Assembly: GCA_947311645.1 (NCBI GenBank)
Contig: CAMZKZ010000045.1
Span: 1-18,442 of the forward strand
Direction of reading: 5' to 3'
DNA: 18,442 nt
From: an uncultured Candidatus Altimarinota bacterium
Lineage (GTDB): Bacteria; Patescibacteriota; Gracilibacteria; CAIRYL01
The notes below the pieces were generated by a model. It did not search any database and was not told where the DNA came from. It was given only the letters and a program-made list of their open reading frames with translations. The translations under genes were made by a program, and so were the position numbers. This document shows positions 6,778 to 15,157 of the stretch, in pieces (the stretch's first letter is position 1; every line of letters begins with the position of its first letter).

Positions 6778-8016
6778 ATGTCAAATATCTCTATCAATAT
6801 GGATGAATCATATCGAAGATTATCTCAAAATGATTCACAATTATTACAAGGAAAAAAAGCATTAGTTCGAGTAGATTTCAATGTGCCTATGACTAATGGC
6901 AAAATAGATGATGATTCACGAATTAAAGGTGCACTTCCAACAATACAATACTTATTAGATAATAATTGTGCTGTTGTAATTTTATCTCATTTAGGGAGAC
7001 CAAAAGGAAAAGTTGTTGAATCGTTACGGCTCGATCCAATTGCACAACGACTTGAAGAATTACTTGGGAGAACAGTAAAAAAAATGAATGCTTGTATTGG
7101 GGAAGAAATACAAAATGCTAAAAAATCTCTTACTTCGGGAGAAGTTTTATTACTTGAAAATACACGATTTTATTCTGAAGAAACACATAATATCGCATCA
7201 TTTTCTCGAGAATTAGCAGAAAATATGGACTTTTTTGTACAAGATGCATTTGGATGCGTGCATAGAGCACATGCTTCTGTAGAAGGAGTAACGCACTTCT
7301 TACCATCAATGATGGGCCTTTTAGTTGAAAAAGAATTTGAAGCATTGAAAGGAGTATTTATTAATAGAAAAAAACCACTTACTCTTTTAATCGGAGGAGC
7401 AAAAATTGATACAAAAATTGGAGTTATTCGTAATTTTTTACCAATTGCAGACACTATTTTAATTGGTGGTGGGCTTGCAAATACTTTTTTTAATGCAAAA
7501 GGCTATGATGTAAAAGATTCTCTTGTTGAAATAGATAAAGCATCTACAGCACTATCTATTTTACAAGATGCAGGAGAAGAAGCATGTCAAATCCTGTTAC
7601 CTCGTGATTTTGTTGTTGCAAAAGATATTTCTGATACAGCAGAGACTCGAGTATTAAATAGAAAAAATGGAGATCTTATGAATGATGGAGAAAAAATTCT
7701 TGATATTGGACCAGAAACAATTCAACAATTTTCAGAAGTAATTGCAAATTCTCAAACTGTAATTTGGAATGGACCAGCAGGGTTGTTTGAATTTTCTCCT
7801 TTTGCAAATGGAACAAAAGAACTTGGAAAAGCAATTGAAGATAATAATAATACCACTATTGTTGGAGGAGGAGATAGTGTTGATGCAATTAATCGATTTG
7901 GATTTGATGAAACGAAATTTTCTCATATTTCAACGGGTGGAGGAGCGATGCTTGAGTTTTTAGAAGGGAAAATGCTTCCCGGTATTTCAGCTCTAAAAAA
8001 ATCTCATGAATTGTAA
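6778..8016 (+). CDS. pgk: Phosphoglycerate kinase
   Basis: Pgk makes ATP and 3-phosphoglycerate from 1,3-bisphosphoglycerate and ADP in glycolysis. The 412-residue protein shows ALVRVDFNVPM near 28-38, SHLGRPKGK in the N-lobe substrate basic patch, GGAKIDTKIGVI at the hinge, WNGPAGLFEFSPFANGT, and the nucleotide-side GGGDSVDAI followed by STGGGAMLEFLEGKMLPGI. The N-terminus is about 12 residues longer than in typical Pgk. The upstream ATG at 6778 is preferred over the Met at 6799 because CACTTATTTTT directly before it matches the start context of neighbouring genes. TATAAT at 6748-6753 may be a -10 element, though no good -35 is visible. It is followed after 40 bases by a membrane-protein gene, possibly cotranscribed. 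Confidence 0.96.
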   Translation: MSNISINMDESYRRLSQNDSQLLQGKKALVRVDFNVPMTNGKIDDDSRIKGALPTIQYLLDNNCAVVILSHLGRPKGKVVESLRLDPIAQRLEELLGRTVKKMNACIGEEIQNAKKSLTSGEVLLLENTRFYSEETHNIASFSRELAENMDFFVQDAFGCVHRAHASVEGVTHFLPSMMGLLVEKEFEALKGVFINRKKPLTLLIGGAKIDTKIGVIRNFLPIADTILIGGGLANTFFNAKGYDVKDSLVEIDKASTALSILQDAGEEACQILLPRDFVVAKDISDTAETRVLNRKNGDLMNDGEKILDIGPETIQQFSEVIANSQTVIWNGPAGLFEFSPFANGTKELGKAIEDNNNTTIVGGGDSVDAINRFGFDETKFSHISTGGGAMLEFLEGKMLPGISALKKSHEL

Positions 8017-8056
8017 AGAGTCTCTACTGTATATTTCTTTAGATATTTACTTTTAA

Positions 8057-8596
8057 ATGTATAAACAACCAAAAAAACCATCGTTATTTTTTCTCAGTAC
8101 TGCTCTGTTTTTTAAATTACCATTTGGGCGAAAAGTATTGTTTATTTGCTCTTTTATTGGTGTAATTACACTTTTTCTTCCATGGTTTTCTGAAGGCTTA
8201 CGAATGTTTAATGTGTTTGAAAAATTCACAATTATGGGAATAATGCTTGCTCTTATTACAGTATCTTTGTTATGGATTGCTATACGCGAGATCTATTTTT
8301 ATAAAAAATATTTTTTAGGAGTGGTAAATTTTTATGCATACTTAATCCTTTTACTTGCAGGAATCTATACATTACTTTTGCAAACATCCGCATTATATGA
8401 GTTATTAAATTATAACCCTCGAGCGAATATTTCATTTGGAGGTATGATACTCTTTTTTTCATATGGATTATCCTTATTTGGGTTATTTATATCAAAAAAT
8501 CATATTGCACATAAACCACAAAAAAAAGAATATAAAAATCCGAATGATATTCATGTTGAAAATGTTTCCCTTAATATAGAAGAATATAAAAAATAA
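8057..8596 (+). CDS. Four-helix membrane protein of unknown function
   Basis: I do not recognise a named family. The 179 residues have four predicted membrane helices at about 26-44, 57-77, 86-108 and 126-146. A basic N-terminus and a charged 32-residue C-terminal tail would both lie in the cytoplasm. The LPWF motif at the end of helix 1 is common in small multi-pass proteins of unknown role. No catalytic motif is visible. The start is supported by ATTTACTTTTAA just before the ATG. The gene is 40 bases after pgk and 8 bases before the zinc-ribbon gene, so the two small genes are very likely cotranscribed. Confidence 0.75.
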   Translation: MYKQPKKPSLFFLSTALFFKLPFGRKVLFICSFIGVITLFLPWFSEGLRMFNVFEKFTIMGIMLALITVSLLWIAIREIYFYKKYFLGVVNFYAYLILLLAGIYTLLLQTSALYELLNYNPRANISFGGMILFFSYGLSLFGLFISKNHIAHKPQKKEYKNPNDIHVENVSLNIEEYKK

Positions 8597-8604
8597 CCTT
8601 ACTT

Positions 8605-8964
8605 ATGACATCATTATTAAACAAAGATAGTATAAAGACTGAAGAAAAATTAGAAAAATTAAATTATAACTTTTTAACTGATAAAGAAGACGATATTGTA
8701 ATTGAAGAAAAACTGATTGATTATGATGGATTAATTCACCTTGATAAAAAAGATTTTAGCTTAGAAGCAAAACCTGACTTTATAGAAAAAACGAACGATG
8801 AAGATATTCGATTTTACTGTAAAACATGTAAGAAAATAACAGATATTCTCGATACAAATTCATCAACTACAAACAATATTCATCTTGTCTGTGAAGTGTG
8901 TAATTCAGCAAATATTATAATTGGAACGCAGAGAGGATTGAATGATCACTTTCACTTAACATAA
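8605..8964 (+). CDS. Small zinc-ribbon protein
   Basis: The 119-residue protein has an acidic, Lys-rich N-terminal half and a C-terminal zinc ribbon. Cysteines at 72 and 75 (FYCKTCKK) and at 96 and 99 (LVCEVCNS) form two CxxC knuckles 20 residues apart. The segment NIIIGTQRGLNDHFHL follows. Short proteins with a ribbon and a similar GTxRxxxxxF tail are, from memory, frequent in Candidate Phyla Radiation genomes, without a known function. The tight 8-base spacing to the membrane protein suggests a shared role. CCTTACTT stands directly before the ATG in place of a Shine-Dalgarno sequence. An inverted repeat overlaps the stop codon. Confidence 0.75.
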   Translation: MTSLLNKDSIKTEEKLEKLNYNFLTDKEDDIVIEEKLIDYDGLIHLDKKDFSLEAKPDFIEKTNDEDIRFYCKTCKKITDILDTNSSTTNNIHLVCEVCNSANIIIGTQRGLNDHFHLT

Positions 8965-8989
8965 CACAATGTATCTTGTGTTATGTTAA
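8956..8989. repeat. 14-bp perfect inverted repeat after the zinc-ribbon gene
   Basis: TTAACATAACACAA and its exact complement TTGTGTTATGTTAA enclose the loop TGTATC. The repeat spans the TAA stop at 8962-8964. No U tract follows the right arm (CAATATATAC), unlike the other hairpins here. It may be a weak terminator, an mRNA-stabilising hairpin or a protein-binding palindrome (GTTAAC ends). Confidence 0.6.
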
Positions 8990-9026
8990 CAATATATACA
9001 TCAAAAATACTCTAAACTATAAAAAT

Positions 9027-10151
9027 ATGCACCTTTGTATAGACGCACGAATTTTTTCACCAAAATTTACAGGAATAGGACGGTATACACATGAGTTAGT
9101 AAAACAATTTTTAGTATTACGACCAGATTGGAAATTTACACTTTTTTTAGCACAATCTCAATATAGTGATTTTTTATCTGAAATAGAGCATAATGATTTT
9201 TATAAAACTATAGATATAACTCTACTGGAAGCAAATGAAAAAATGTATTCTTTTCATGAACAAACAACATTTTTACAAAAATTAAACAGTATTGATGCAG
9301 ATGTTTTTTGGTTTCCGCATTTCAATGTTCCCTATTTCTTTCGTAAAAAATTTGTTGTAACGGTTCATGATCTTACCCTTTCTAAATTTCCAGGGAAAAA
9401 AATGAACTCCTTTGTGCATCGTTTTGTGTATTTTAAAATTTTACGACATGCATTACAAAAATCAAAACATATTTTAACTGTTTCTAAAAACACAAAGCAG
9501 GACATTATTCACGATGAAAATATAAATGAAAAAAAAATTACTATTGCATATAATGCTGTAGGAAATGAGTTTTTTGAATATTATGCCTCTCTCAATGACT
9601 CTCGTTCACACGAAAATATTCCATATTTTTTATATACCGGACAACATCGTGAGCATAAAAATGTTCTTACTGCAGTAAAAGCATTTCATTTATTTTTACA
9701 AAATTTTCCAGAGTATAAATTTATACTTACAGGAAAACCAAATCCTTTATATCCAGAAGTAAAAGAATATATAAAAAAACATAATCTTTCGGAGCAAATA
9801 CTTTTAGTAGGATTAGTACCAGAAAAAAAATTATTAGAGTTATATAAGCATGCAAAAGCGTATATTTTCCCAAGTTTTTATGAAGGTTTTGGTATTCCTC
9901 CACTTGAAGCAATGGCTATGCATACACCAGTAATTGCCTCAAATTCTTCTTGTATTCCAGAAATTTGTGAAAATGCTGCACTGTATTTTAATCCGAATGA
10001 TACAGAGATGCTTTGTACTAAAATGAATGAGTTGGTAAAAAATAAATGGTTAGAAGAAAAATTGATTGATGAAGGTGCTCTTCAAGTGAAAAAATATAAC
10101 TGGAAAGAGTCTGCTCTCATTATTCTAAAAAAGTTTGAAAATCTTTGTTAA
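9027..10151 (+). CDS. GT4-family glycosyltransferase (MtfB-like)
   Basis: This is a GT-B-fold retaining glycosyltransferase of family GT4, which moves a sugar from a nucleotide donor onto a surface glycan or lipid acceptor. The 374 residues begin with CIDARIFSPKFTGIGRY, the typical opening of the MtfB-like GT4 group (ARxxxxxxTGIGRY). The C-terminal donor domain has FLYTGQHREHKNV near 201-212 and the EX7E motif EGFGIPPLE (Glu286, Glu294) followed by PVIASNSSCIPEI. No membrane helix is seen, so it acts at the cytoplasmic face. I chose ATG at 9027, which gives the conserved start, over the in-frame TTG at 8976, which lies inside an inverted repeat. The sugar and acceptor cannot be read from the sequence. 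Its 3' end contains the promoter of the next gene. Confidence 0.9.
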   Translation: MHLCIDARIFSPKFTGIGRYTHELVKQFLVLRPDWKFTLFLAQSQYSDFLSEIEHNDFYKTIDITLLEANEKMYSFHEQTTFLQKLNSIDADVFWFPHFNVPYFFRKKFVVTVHDLTLSKFPGKKMNSFVHRFVYFKILRHALQKSKHILTVSKNTKQDIIHDENINEKKITIAYNAVGNEFFEYYASLNDSRSHENIPYFLYTGQHREHKNVLTAVKAFHLFLQNFPEYKFILTGKPNPLYPEVKEYIKKHNLSEQILLVGLVPEKKLLELYKHAKAYIFPSFYEGFGIPPLEAMAMHTPVIASNSSCIPEICENAALYFNPNDTEMLCTKMNELVKNKWLEEKLIDEGALQVKKYNWKESALIILKKFENLC

Positions 10152-10163
10152 TTGATATATAAT
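10135..10163 (+). promoter_or_regulatory. Promoter of the small coiled-coil gene
   Basis: TTGAAA (10135-10140), 17 bases and a perfect TATAAT (10158-10163) make a strong sigma70-type promoter. The -35 element and part of the spacer lie inside the last codons of the glycosyltransferase gene. Transcription would begin near 10170, with a leader of about 42 bases. Confidence 0.65.
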
Positions 10164-10211
10164 AAAAAGAAGAAAATACTCTACGACTCTTATCTTATTT
10201 AAATAAATATT

Positions 10212-10616
10212 ATGGCTGATACAAAAAATGACGATGTTGCACTTGTTGTTCCAGATGAAACACTGAAAAAATATCCTGAATTGGTTGAAAAAATAAAAGG
10301 AAGTAAATCAATGAATAATTCTGAACGAAATTATTGGTTGCAAGTATTACCGGTAATGACAGAAGAACAGGTAAAAGAATTAGAAGATATTCTTGATACA
10401 GAAATTCGTAAACTGAAGGAAATTGATGAAAAATATAGTAAAATGGAAGCTGCTGCTGCACAAAATGGAAAGAAAAAAGCAGTAGAATTAACTCCAGAAG
10501 AAATTAAAAAGCTTGATGAAGAAAAGAAAGCAAAAAGAAAAGCTTTGGAAGAAGCCGAACGAAAAGCACAAGAAGAAAATAATCCTGATGATATTTTATC
10601 GCAACTTGGAATATAG
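10212..10616 (+). CDS. Small charged coiled-coil protein typical of CPR bacteria
   Basis: Function unknown. The 134-residue protein has a hydrophobic-acidic start, a segment around residues 31-60 (SMNNSERNYWLQVLPVMTEEQ) and then a long Lys/Glu/Ala-rich helix likely to form a coiled coil (55-122). It ends with NPDDILSQLGI. From memory, hypothetical proteins with a 'MNxxERxYWxxxLPxMTxEQ' core occur in Candidate Phyla Radiation genomes. I know of no experimental role for them. It has its own strong promoter and a perfect terminator directly behind, so it forms a single-gene transcription unit and may be well expressed. There is no signal peptide, so it is presumably cytosolic. Confidence 0.75.
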   Translation: MADTKNDDVALVVPDETLKKYPELVEKIKGSKSMNNSERNYWLQVLPVMTEEQVKELEDILDTEIRKLKEIDEKYSKMEAAAAQNGKKKAVELTPEEIKKLDEEKKAKRKALEEAERKAQEENNPDDILSQLGI

Positions 10617-10626
10617 TATTGTTTAG

Positions 10627-10662
10627 AAAAAACTCTCTCTGTAATTACAGAGAGAGTTTTTT
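10627..10662. terminator. Bidirectional terminator between the coiled-coil gene and guaA
   Basis: AAAAAACTCTCTCTGTAA is followed by its exact complement, a 36-base perfect palindrome with a T run on each strand. It begins 10 bases after the plus-strand stop and lies 30 bases beyond the guaA stop on the minus strand, so it serves both convergent units. Confidence 0.88.
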
Positions 10663-10692
10663 CTTATTTTCTTATTATTTGTATCTCAAGTA

Positions 10693-12552
10693 TTATTCCC
10701 ATTCTATTGTTCCAGGTGGTTTTCCCGTAAGGTCATAAAAAATTGATTCAATTTCTGGAACTTCATTTTGAATTTCTGAAACAATTTTTTCTAATACATC
10801 TGTTGGTAATGGTGCCGCAATTGCAGTCATTGCATTTTCACTTTCTATTGGTCGTAAAATAATAGCTTCTTTGTTCCCTATATATGCAGGTGCAAGTACC
10901 ACCGGAAACTGCCAAATATGTGCACAATCATCGCGTCCATATATTGCATTTCGTACAATAGCATCACATTTTTGCAGAGTTACAATTCTTTGTTTTGTCA
11001 TTTCAGATCGCTGTACTGTAAATGATTCTGGTGCATTTTTTCCTGAAACACTCATAAGTACTCTATTGAGTTCTGGGATAGTATTCGCAATAGTACTTGC
11101 AATATCTCCTATTATTTCTAAATTTTCTGATGTGAGATCAATAATTGTATTATTTTCTGGATACAGAACAATTGGGTGTTTATAACTTCGTTTATCCCCT
11201 TCAACTCCAACAGATTTAATTGGTAAAACTTTTGCTGAAAGATGCGTATTATTTGTTTCTGCAAGAAGTGTATTTACTTGTTGTTCAATAGTGTATTGAT
11301 TTTCAAGTACATTTTCTGTTTCTGCACATAAAACACGCACACCTAACCCTGGACCAGGAAATGGATGTCTTGAAATTAATTTATCTGAGAGACCAAGAAG
11401 TGTTCCAACTTTTCGAACTTCATCTTTATATAAGTCTACAATTGGCTCTATAATTAATCCTTTTTCTATCATCACCTGAATTCGTTCTACTCGATTATGA
11501 TGTGTTTTAATTTTATCAGAATTTTTTGTTGCTCCACTTTCAATCGTGTCTGGATAAATAGTTCCTTGACCAAGCAACCATTCGTTTGGATTTAAATTCA
11601 TTCGTTCTGCAATTTCAGCCTGCAGTTCTAAAAAGTCGTTTCCAATAGAGTTTCGTTTTTCTTCTGGATTAAATACTCCAACAAGATTTCCTAAAAATTT
11701 TTCAGAGGCTTCTTCTGTATGCAGTGCAAAACCAGCTTCTGAAAGCATTTCTGTTACTTCTTTTGCTTCATTTAGTCTCATCATTCCATGATCAACAAGA
11801 CACCCAAAAACTCTTTCTTTTCCAAGAGCTTTTGTAAGCAATGCAAAACACACACTAGAATCTACACCACCAGAAACAAGAAGAAAAACTTTTTTCCCTT
11901 CGCATTGTTTTTGAATTTTAAGAATTTCTTCATCAATAAAATCCTTTAATGTCCAACTTCCCGAAACTCCACAAATTTCTACAAAATTTTCCAGCATTTC
12001 TACTCCATATTCACTATGGCTTAATTCTGGATGATATTGAAATCCAAATATTTTTTTTTCTGTATTTTCCATTGCTGCAATTTTACAATCGTTTGTAGAA
12101 GCAATAATGGTAAAATTTTCTGGAAGTTCAGAGATTTCATCTCCATGCGTCATCCATGTAATAGATTTTTGTGCAATTTTATTTTTTTTTGAAAAAATTT
12201 CAGAGTTTTCATTACAAATAGAGAGTTCCACTTTTCCATACTCTCCTATTTTTGCAGGTTGTACTGTTCCTCCAAAATAGTCTGCAATTAAATTATGCCC
12301 ATAGCATACTCCAAGAATAGGAATTCCAAGCTCAAAAATTTCTGTATCTATAGATAAAGAGTTTTCTAAATATACAGAATCTGGTCCTCCAGAAATAATA
12401 ATTCCTGCAGGGTTTATTTCTTTTACTTTTTCTACTGTAATATCTGACTGAACAATTATACTATGTGCTCCTAAATTTCTGATTTTATTCGCAAGTAAAT
12501 GCATCGACTGACTTCCAAAATCGATAATAATAATTGCTTGTGTATTACTCAT
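10693..12552 (-). CDS. guaA: GMP synthase (glutamine-hydrolysing), long form
   Basis: GuaA aminates XMP to GMP with glutamine and ATP. The N-terminal class I amidotransferase domain has Cys83 in GVCYGH and His174/Glu176 in FQYHPELSH. The ATP pyrophosphatase domain has the PP-loop SGGVDS at 227-232, then HHNRV and RHPFPGPGLGVRVL near 395-408. At 619 residues it is about 95 longer than the usual bacterial enzyme (about 525). The extra length lies in the C-terminal dimerisation part. A first VLPIKSVGVEGDKRSY module (442-457) is followed by NRVLMSVSGK, a QKCDAIVRNAI segment, and the terminal QFPVVLAP...IILRPIESENAMTAIAAP...YDLTGKPPGTIEWE. This duplicated layout is that of human GMPS. It is downstream of ftsK on the same strand with a 102-bp gap and no clear promoter of its own. 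Confidence 0.95.
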   Translation of the reverse strand: MSNTQAIIIIDFGSQSMHLLANKIRNLGAHSIIVQSDITVEKVKEINPAGIIISGGPDSVYLENSLSIDTEIFELGIPILGVCYGHNLIADYFGGTVQPAKIGEYGKVELSICNENSEIFSKKNKIAQKSITWMTHGDEISELPENFTIIASTNDCKIAAMENTEKKIFGFQYHPELSHSEYGVEMLENFVEICGVSGSWTLKDFIDEEILKIQKQCEGKKVFLLVSGGVDSSVCFALLTKALGKERVFGCLVDHGMMRLNEAKEVTEMLSEAGFALHTEEASEKFLGNLVGVFNPEEKRNSIGNDFLELQAEIAERMNLNPNEWLLGQGTIYPDTIESGATKNSDKIKTHHNRVERIQVMIEKGLIIEPIVDLYKDEVRKVGTLLGLSDKLISRHPFPGPGLGVRVLCAETENVLENQYTIEQQVNTLLAETNNTHLSAKVLPIKSVGVEGDKRSYKHPIVLYPENNTIIDLTSENLEIIGDIASTIANTIPELNRVLMSVSGKNAPESFTVQRSEMTKQRIVTLQKCDAIVRNAIYGRDDCAHIWQFPVVLAPAYIGNKEAIILRPIESENAMTAIAAPLPTDVLEKIVSEIQNEVPEIESIFYDLTGKPPGTIEWE

Positions 12553-12654
12553 GAAACATTAAAATTAAAAAACTTTTTACTCTGAAAAATATATATAAAA
12601 ATACTACTATTTTATTCATATAATTTCTAGTCTATTTGTAGGATATTCATATAT

Positions 12655-15069
12655 TTACAAAAAGATATCTCTTGGTTTTGCTCCCTTGCTTGGTCCAATA
12701 TATCCTGCTTCCTCCATTTCATCTAAAATTCGTGCCGCTCGTGCATACCCAACAGATAACCGTCGTTGTAGTAACGATGCAGATGCTTTTCCTGTCGAAC
12801 GAACCACTTCAAGAGCTTCTTCCATTCTTTCATCTTGATTCGTATTTGATTCTGGTGTGAATCCTGGAACATCTACAGTATCAGGAGCATCATCAAGAGA
12901 AATACAAGAAGAAAAAAAGTCTTCATCAGAAATATTTATTTTTAAATGATTCACAATTTTTTCAATTTCCTTTCCAGATATATAAATTCCTTGAATTCGT
13001 TTTGGTTTTGAAAGAGACGCATTTGTAAACAACATATCCCCTTTCCCAAGTAAATCTTCAGCTCCTATAGAATCTATAACTGTTCGTGAATCAATAGAAC
13101 TTGTAACAGAAAATGCAATTCGTGTTGGGATATTAGCCTTAATAATCCCTGTAATTACATCTACAGAGGGTCGTTGTGTGGCAATAATTAAATGCATTCC
13201 TACCGCTCGCGCCATTTGTGCAATTCGGCAAATCATCGCTTCTGTTTCTTTCTTATGCTCTCGCATCATTAAATCTGCAAGTTCATCTATAATAATCACA
13301 ATTTTTGGAATTTTTTTCCATTGTTTTTTATTTCTAAACTCTTGTTCAATATTTTCTTTAATAATACTGCATTCTTTTTGAAACACAGTTGTAAATTCTT
13401 GATCAAAGAGATTTTCTTCTTTTAATTTTTGTTCTAAACGCACTTGTAATTCTTTTTCTATTTTTGTTATTTTTGCTTGTTTTTCAGCTTCTTGTTCTGC
13501 TGATTTTTTAAGCATTACTTCGTTATATTCTTTGATATTTCGTGCTCCTACTTTTGAAAATTCATCAAGCCTTCGCATCATTTCTGCAACACTCCATCGT
13601 AATGCAGAGAGAGCTTTTGCATCATCTGTAATAACAGGAGTAAGAAGATGCGGTATTCCTTCGTATGGCATTAACTCTACTCTTTTTGGGTCAACCATTA
13701 TAAATCGTAAATCTGATGGAGAGTTTTTATACAGCATTGAAATAATAAAACTATTCATTCCAACAGATTTTCCAGATCCTGTAGCCCCTGCAATTAAAAG
13801 ATGGGGCATATTTTCAAGTGCTTCTACTTGTGCTTCTCCCGATACATCTTTTCCAAGGCATAATCGCAAATCACCACTTGCATTTGTAAAGTTTTTTGAA
13901 TGTAAAATTTCTCGCATAAAAACAGTAGATCGCTCTCTGTTGGGAATTTCAATTCCGACTAAATTTTTTCCAACGATAGGAGCTTCAATACGAACATTTT
14001 CCGCAGAAAGTGCTAATGCAAGCTCATTTTTTAGCCCAGTTATTTTACTAAGTTTTACGGTATCATCTGGTTTTAAGGCAAATTGTGTAACCGTTGGTCC
14101 AACAAATGCACTCTTCATTTCTACTCCAATCTTAAAATGTCCTAATTTTTCAACAATTTTAGAACCAATAGAATGTAATTCTTTGTCTGAAACTTGTGCT
14201 GCTGGTGATACCTTTTCAAGTAATTCCATTGATGGTGCAACCCATTGTGAAAAATCTTGATTTTCTGGACGAGAAGAAGATTGCTTTTCTGCTTTGTCTA
14301 TTTTTTCTTTTTCTAGCTTTCCACGATTTATTTCAAAAAGTGTATTTGTAGTGGTTTCTGTTTTTTGTACAGTATTTATTTTCTTCTGAAGAAGAGCCGA
14401 TTTTTCTAATAATTCCTCTTGATTTTCTTGCGGAGTAATTGCTATAGATTGTTTTTCTTTTTCTAATTTTTTTGCTTTCTCTTGAAGTTTTTTTTGTAAT
14501 TTTAGTTCTTTTTCTTGTGCTTTAATTTCTGCTTTCGTTAATGGTTTTGGGGTAAATAACGCAATAATTCCAGCAGTCATTGCACCTAAAATAGCAGTTA
14601 AAGAAAGTTGAAATGTAATTAAAAATCCAATAATGAAAAGTGTTGTAAAAATAATTTTTGATCCAATTGTTCCAAAAAATAGTAAAAATAGAAGGGTTGC
14701 CGAAACTCCAAAAACACCTCCTTTTTCAACATTTTCAATTTGAGAGGAAGTATGAAGAAGTGAATAAATATCAATATCTGAAAGTTGTAATAAGGCTTGA
14801 ATAGCAAAAAATAATAATAAAATTCCAAGTATTGATGATTTTGAAAGTTTTATCATTACATTAAGAAATAATGTTACTCCAATTGCAATTAATACTATTG
14901 GAAACACCCACATTCCCAATCCAAACAGTCGTAATAAAAATAAATTTATCCATTCTCCCGATACTCCTAAACTTCCAGAAAGTGCCAGTAACAATAAGAC
15001 TCCTATTGTCATAAAAGAAATAGCCCAAATTTCTTGTTTAATTCGTTTTGATATTTTTTTTCGTGCCAT
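12655..15069 (-). CDS. ftsK: DNA translocase FtsK/SpoIIIE
   Basis: FtsK is a membrane-anchored hexameric motor that pumps double-stranded DNA through the closing septum. The 804 residues show about four N-terminal membrane helices (15-33, 40-70, 79-95, 120-172) and a Lys/Glu-rich linker with coiled-coil character (175-265). The RecA-like motor has Walker A GATGSGKS at 428-435 and Walker B IVIIIDELADLMM with Asp595. The C-terminal gamma winged helix (about 745-804, SASLLQRRLSVGYARAARI...) would read polarity sequences. Between Walker A and B, residues 520-585 form a charged, helical insert some 30 residues longer than in E. coli or Bacillus proteins. ATG at 15069 is supported by the basic MARKKISKR start before helix 1. 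CTCCTTTTTT precedes the ATG, so there is no Shine-Dalgarno sequence. Confidence 0.95.
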   Translation of the reverse strand: MARKKISKRIKQEIWAISFMTIGVLLLLALSGSLGVSGEWINLFLLRLFGLGMWVFPIVLIAIGVTLFLNVMIKLSKSSILGILLLFFAIQALLQLSDIDIYSLLHTSSQIENVEKGGVFGVSATLLFLLFFGTIGSKIIFTTLFIIGFLITFQLSLTAILGAMTAGIIALFTPKPLTKAEIKAQEKELKLQKKLQEKAKKLEKEKQSIAITPQENQEELLEKSALLQKKINTVQKTETTTNTLFEINRGKLEKEKIDKAEKQSSSRPENQDFSQWVAPSMELLEKVSPAAQVSDKELHSIGSKIVEKLGHFKIGVEMKSAFVGPTVTQFALKPDDTVKLSKITGLKNELALALSAENVRIEAPIVGKNLVGIEIPNRERSTVFMREILHSKNFTNASGDLRLCLGKDVSGEAQVEALENMPHLLIAGATGSGKSVGMNSFIISMLYKNSPSDLRFIMVDPKRVELMPYEGIPHLLTPVITDDAKALSALRWSVAEMMRRLDEFSKVGARNIKEYNEVMLKKSAEQEAEKQAKITKIEKELQVRLEQKLKEENLFDQEFTTVFQKECSIIKENIEQEFRNKKQWKKIPKIVIIIDELADLMMREHKKETEAMICRIAQMARAVGMHLIIATQRPSVDVITGIIKANIPTRIAFSVTSSIDSRTVIDSIGAEDLLGKGDMLFTNASLSKPKRIQGIYISGKEIEKIVNHLKINISDEDFFSSCISLDDAPDTVDVPGFTPESNTNQDERMEEALEVVRSTGKASASLLQRRLSVGYARAARILDEMEEAGYIGPSKGAKPRDIFL

Positions 15070-15091
15070 AAAAAAGGAGATAATTTTAATA

Positions 15092-15120
15092 TCTATAGCT
15101 TACCATAATTTTATACACAA
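15092..15120 (-). promoter_or_regulatory. Probable ftsK promoter
   Basis: On the minus strand, TTGTGT (15120-15115), 17 bases and TATAGA (15097-15092) give a moderate match. Transcription would start near 15085, about 15 bases before the ftsK ATG. It is divergent from the groES promoter in the same 130-bp gap. Confidence 0.4.
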
Positions 15121-15157
15121 ATTAAGAATTATATAGAAGCATTATTATATTTTTGTT

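Noticed and set aside
8976..9026. Upstream TTG start for the glycosyltransferase at 9027
   Set aside because: It would add 17 residues not seen in the family and begins inside the inverted repeat. ATG 9027 gives the conserved CIDAR opening directly.
13532..14260. Plus-strand 242-residue reading frame
   Set aside because: It is the antisense shadow of ftsK, which has complete conserved domains on the minus strand.
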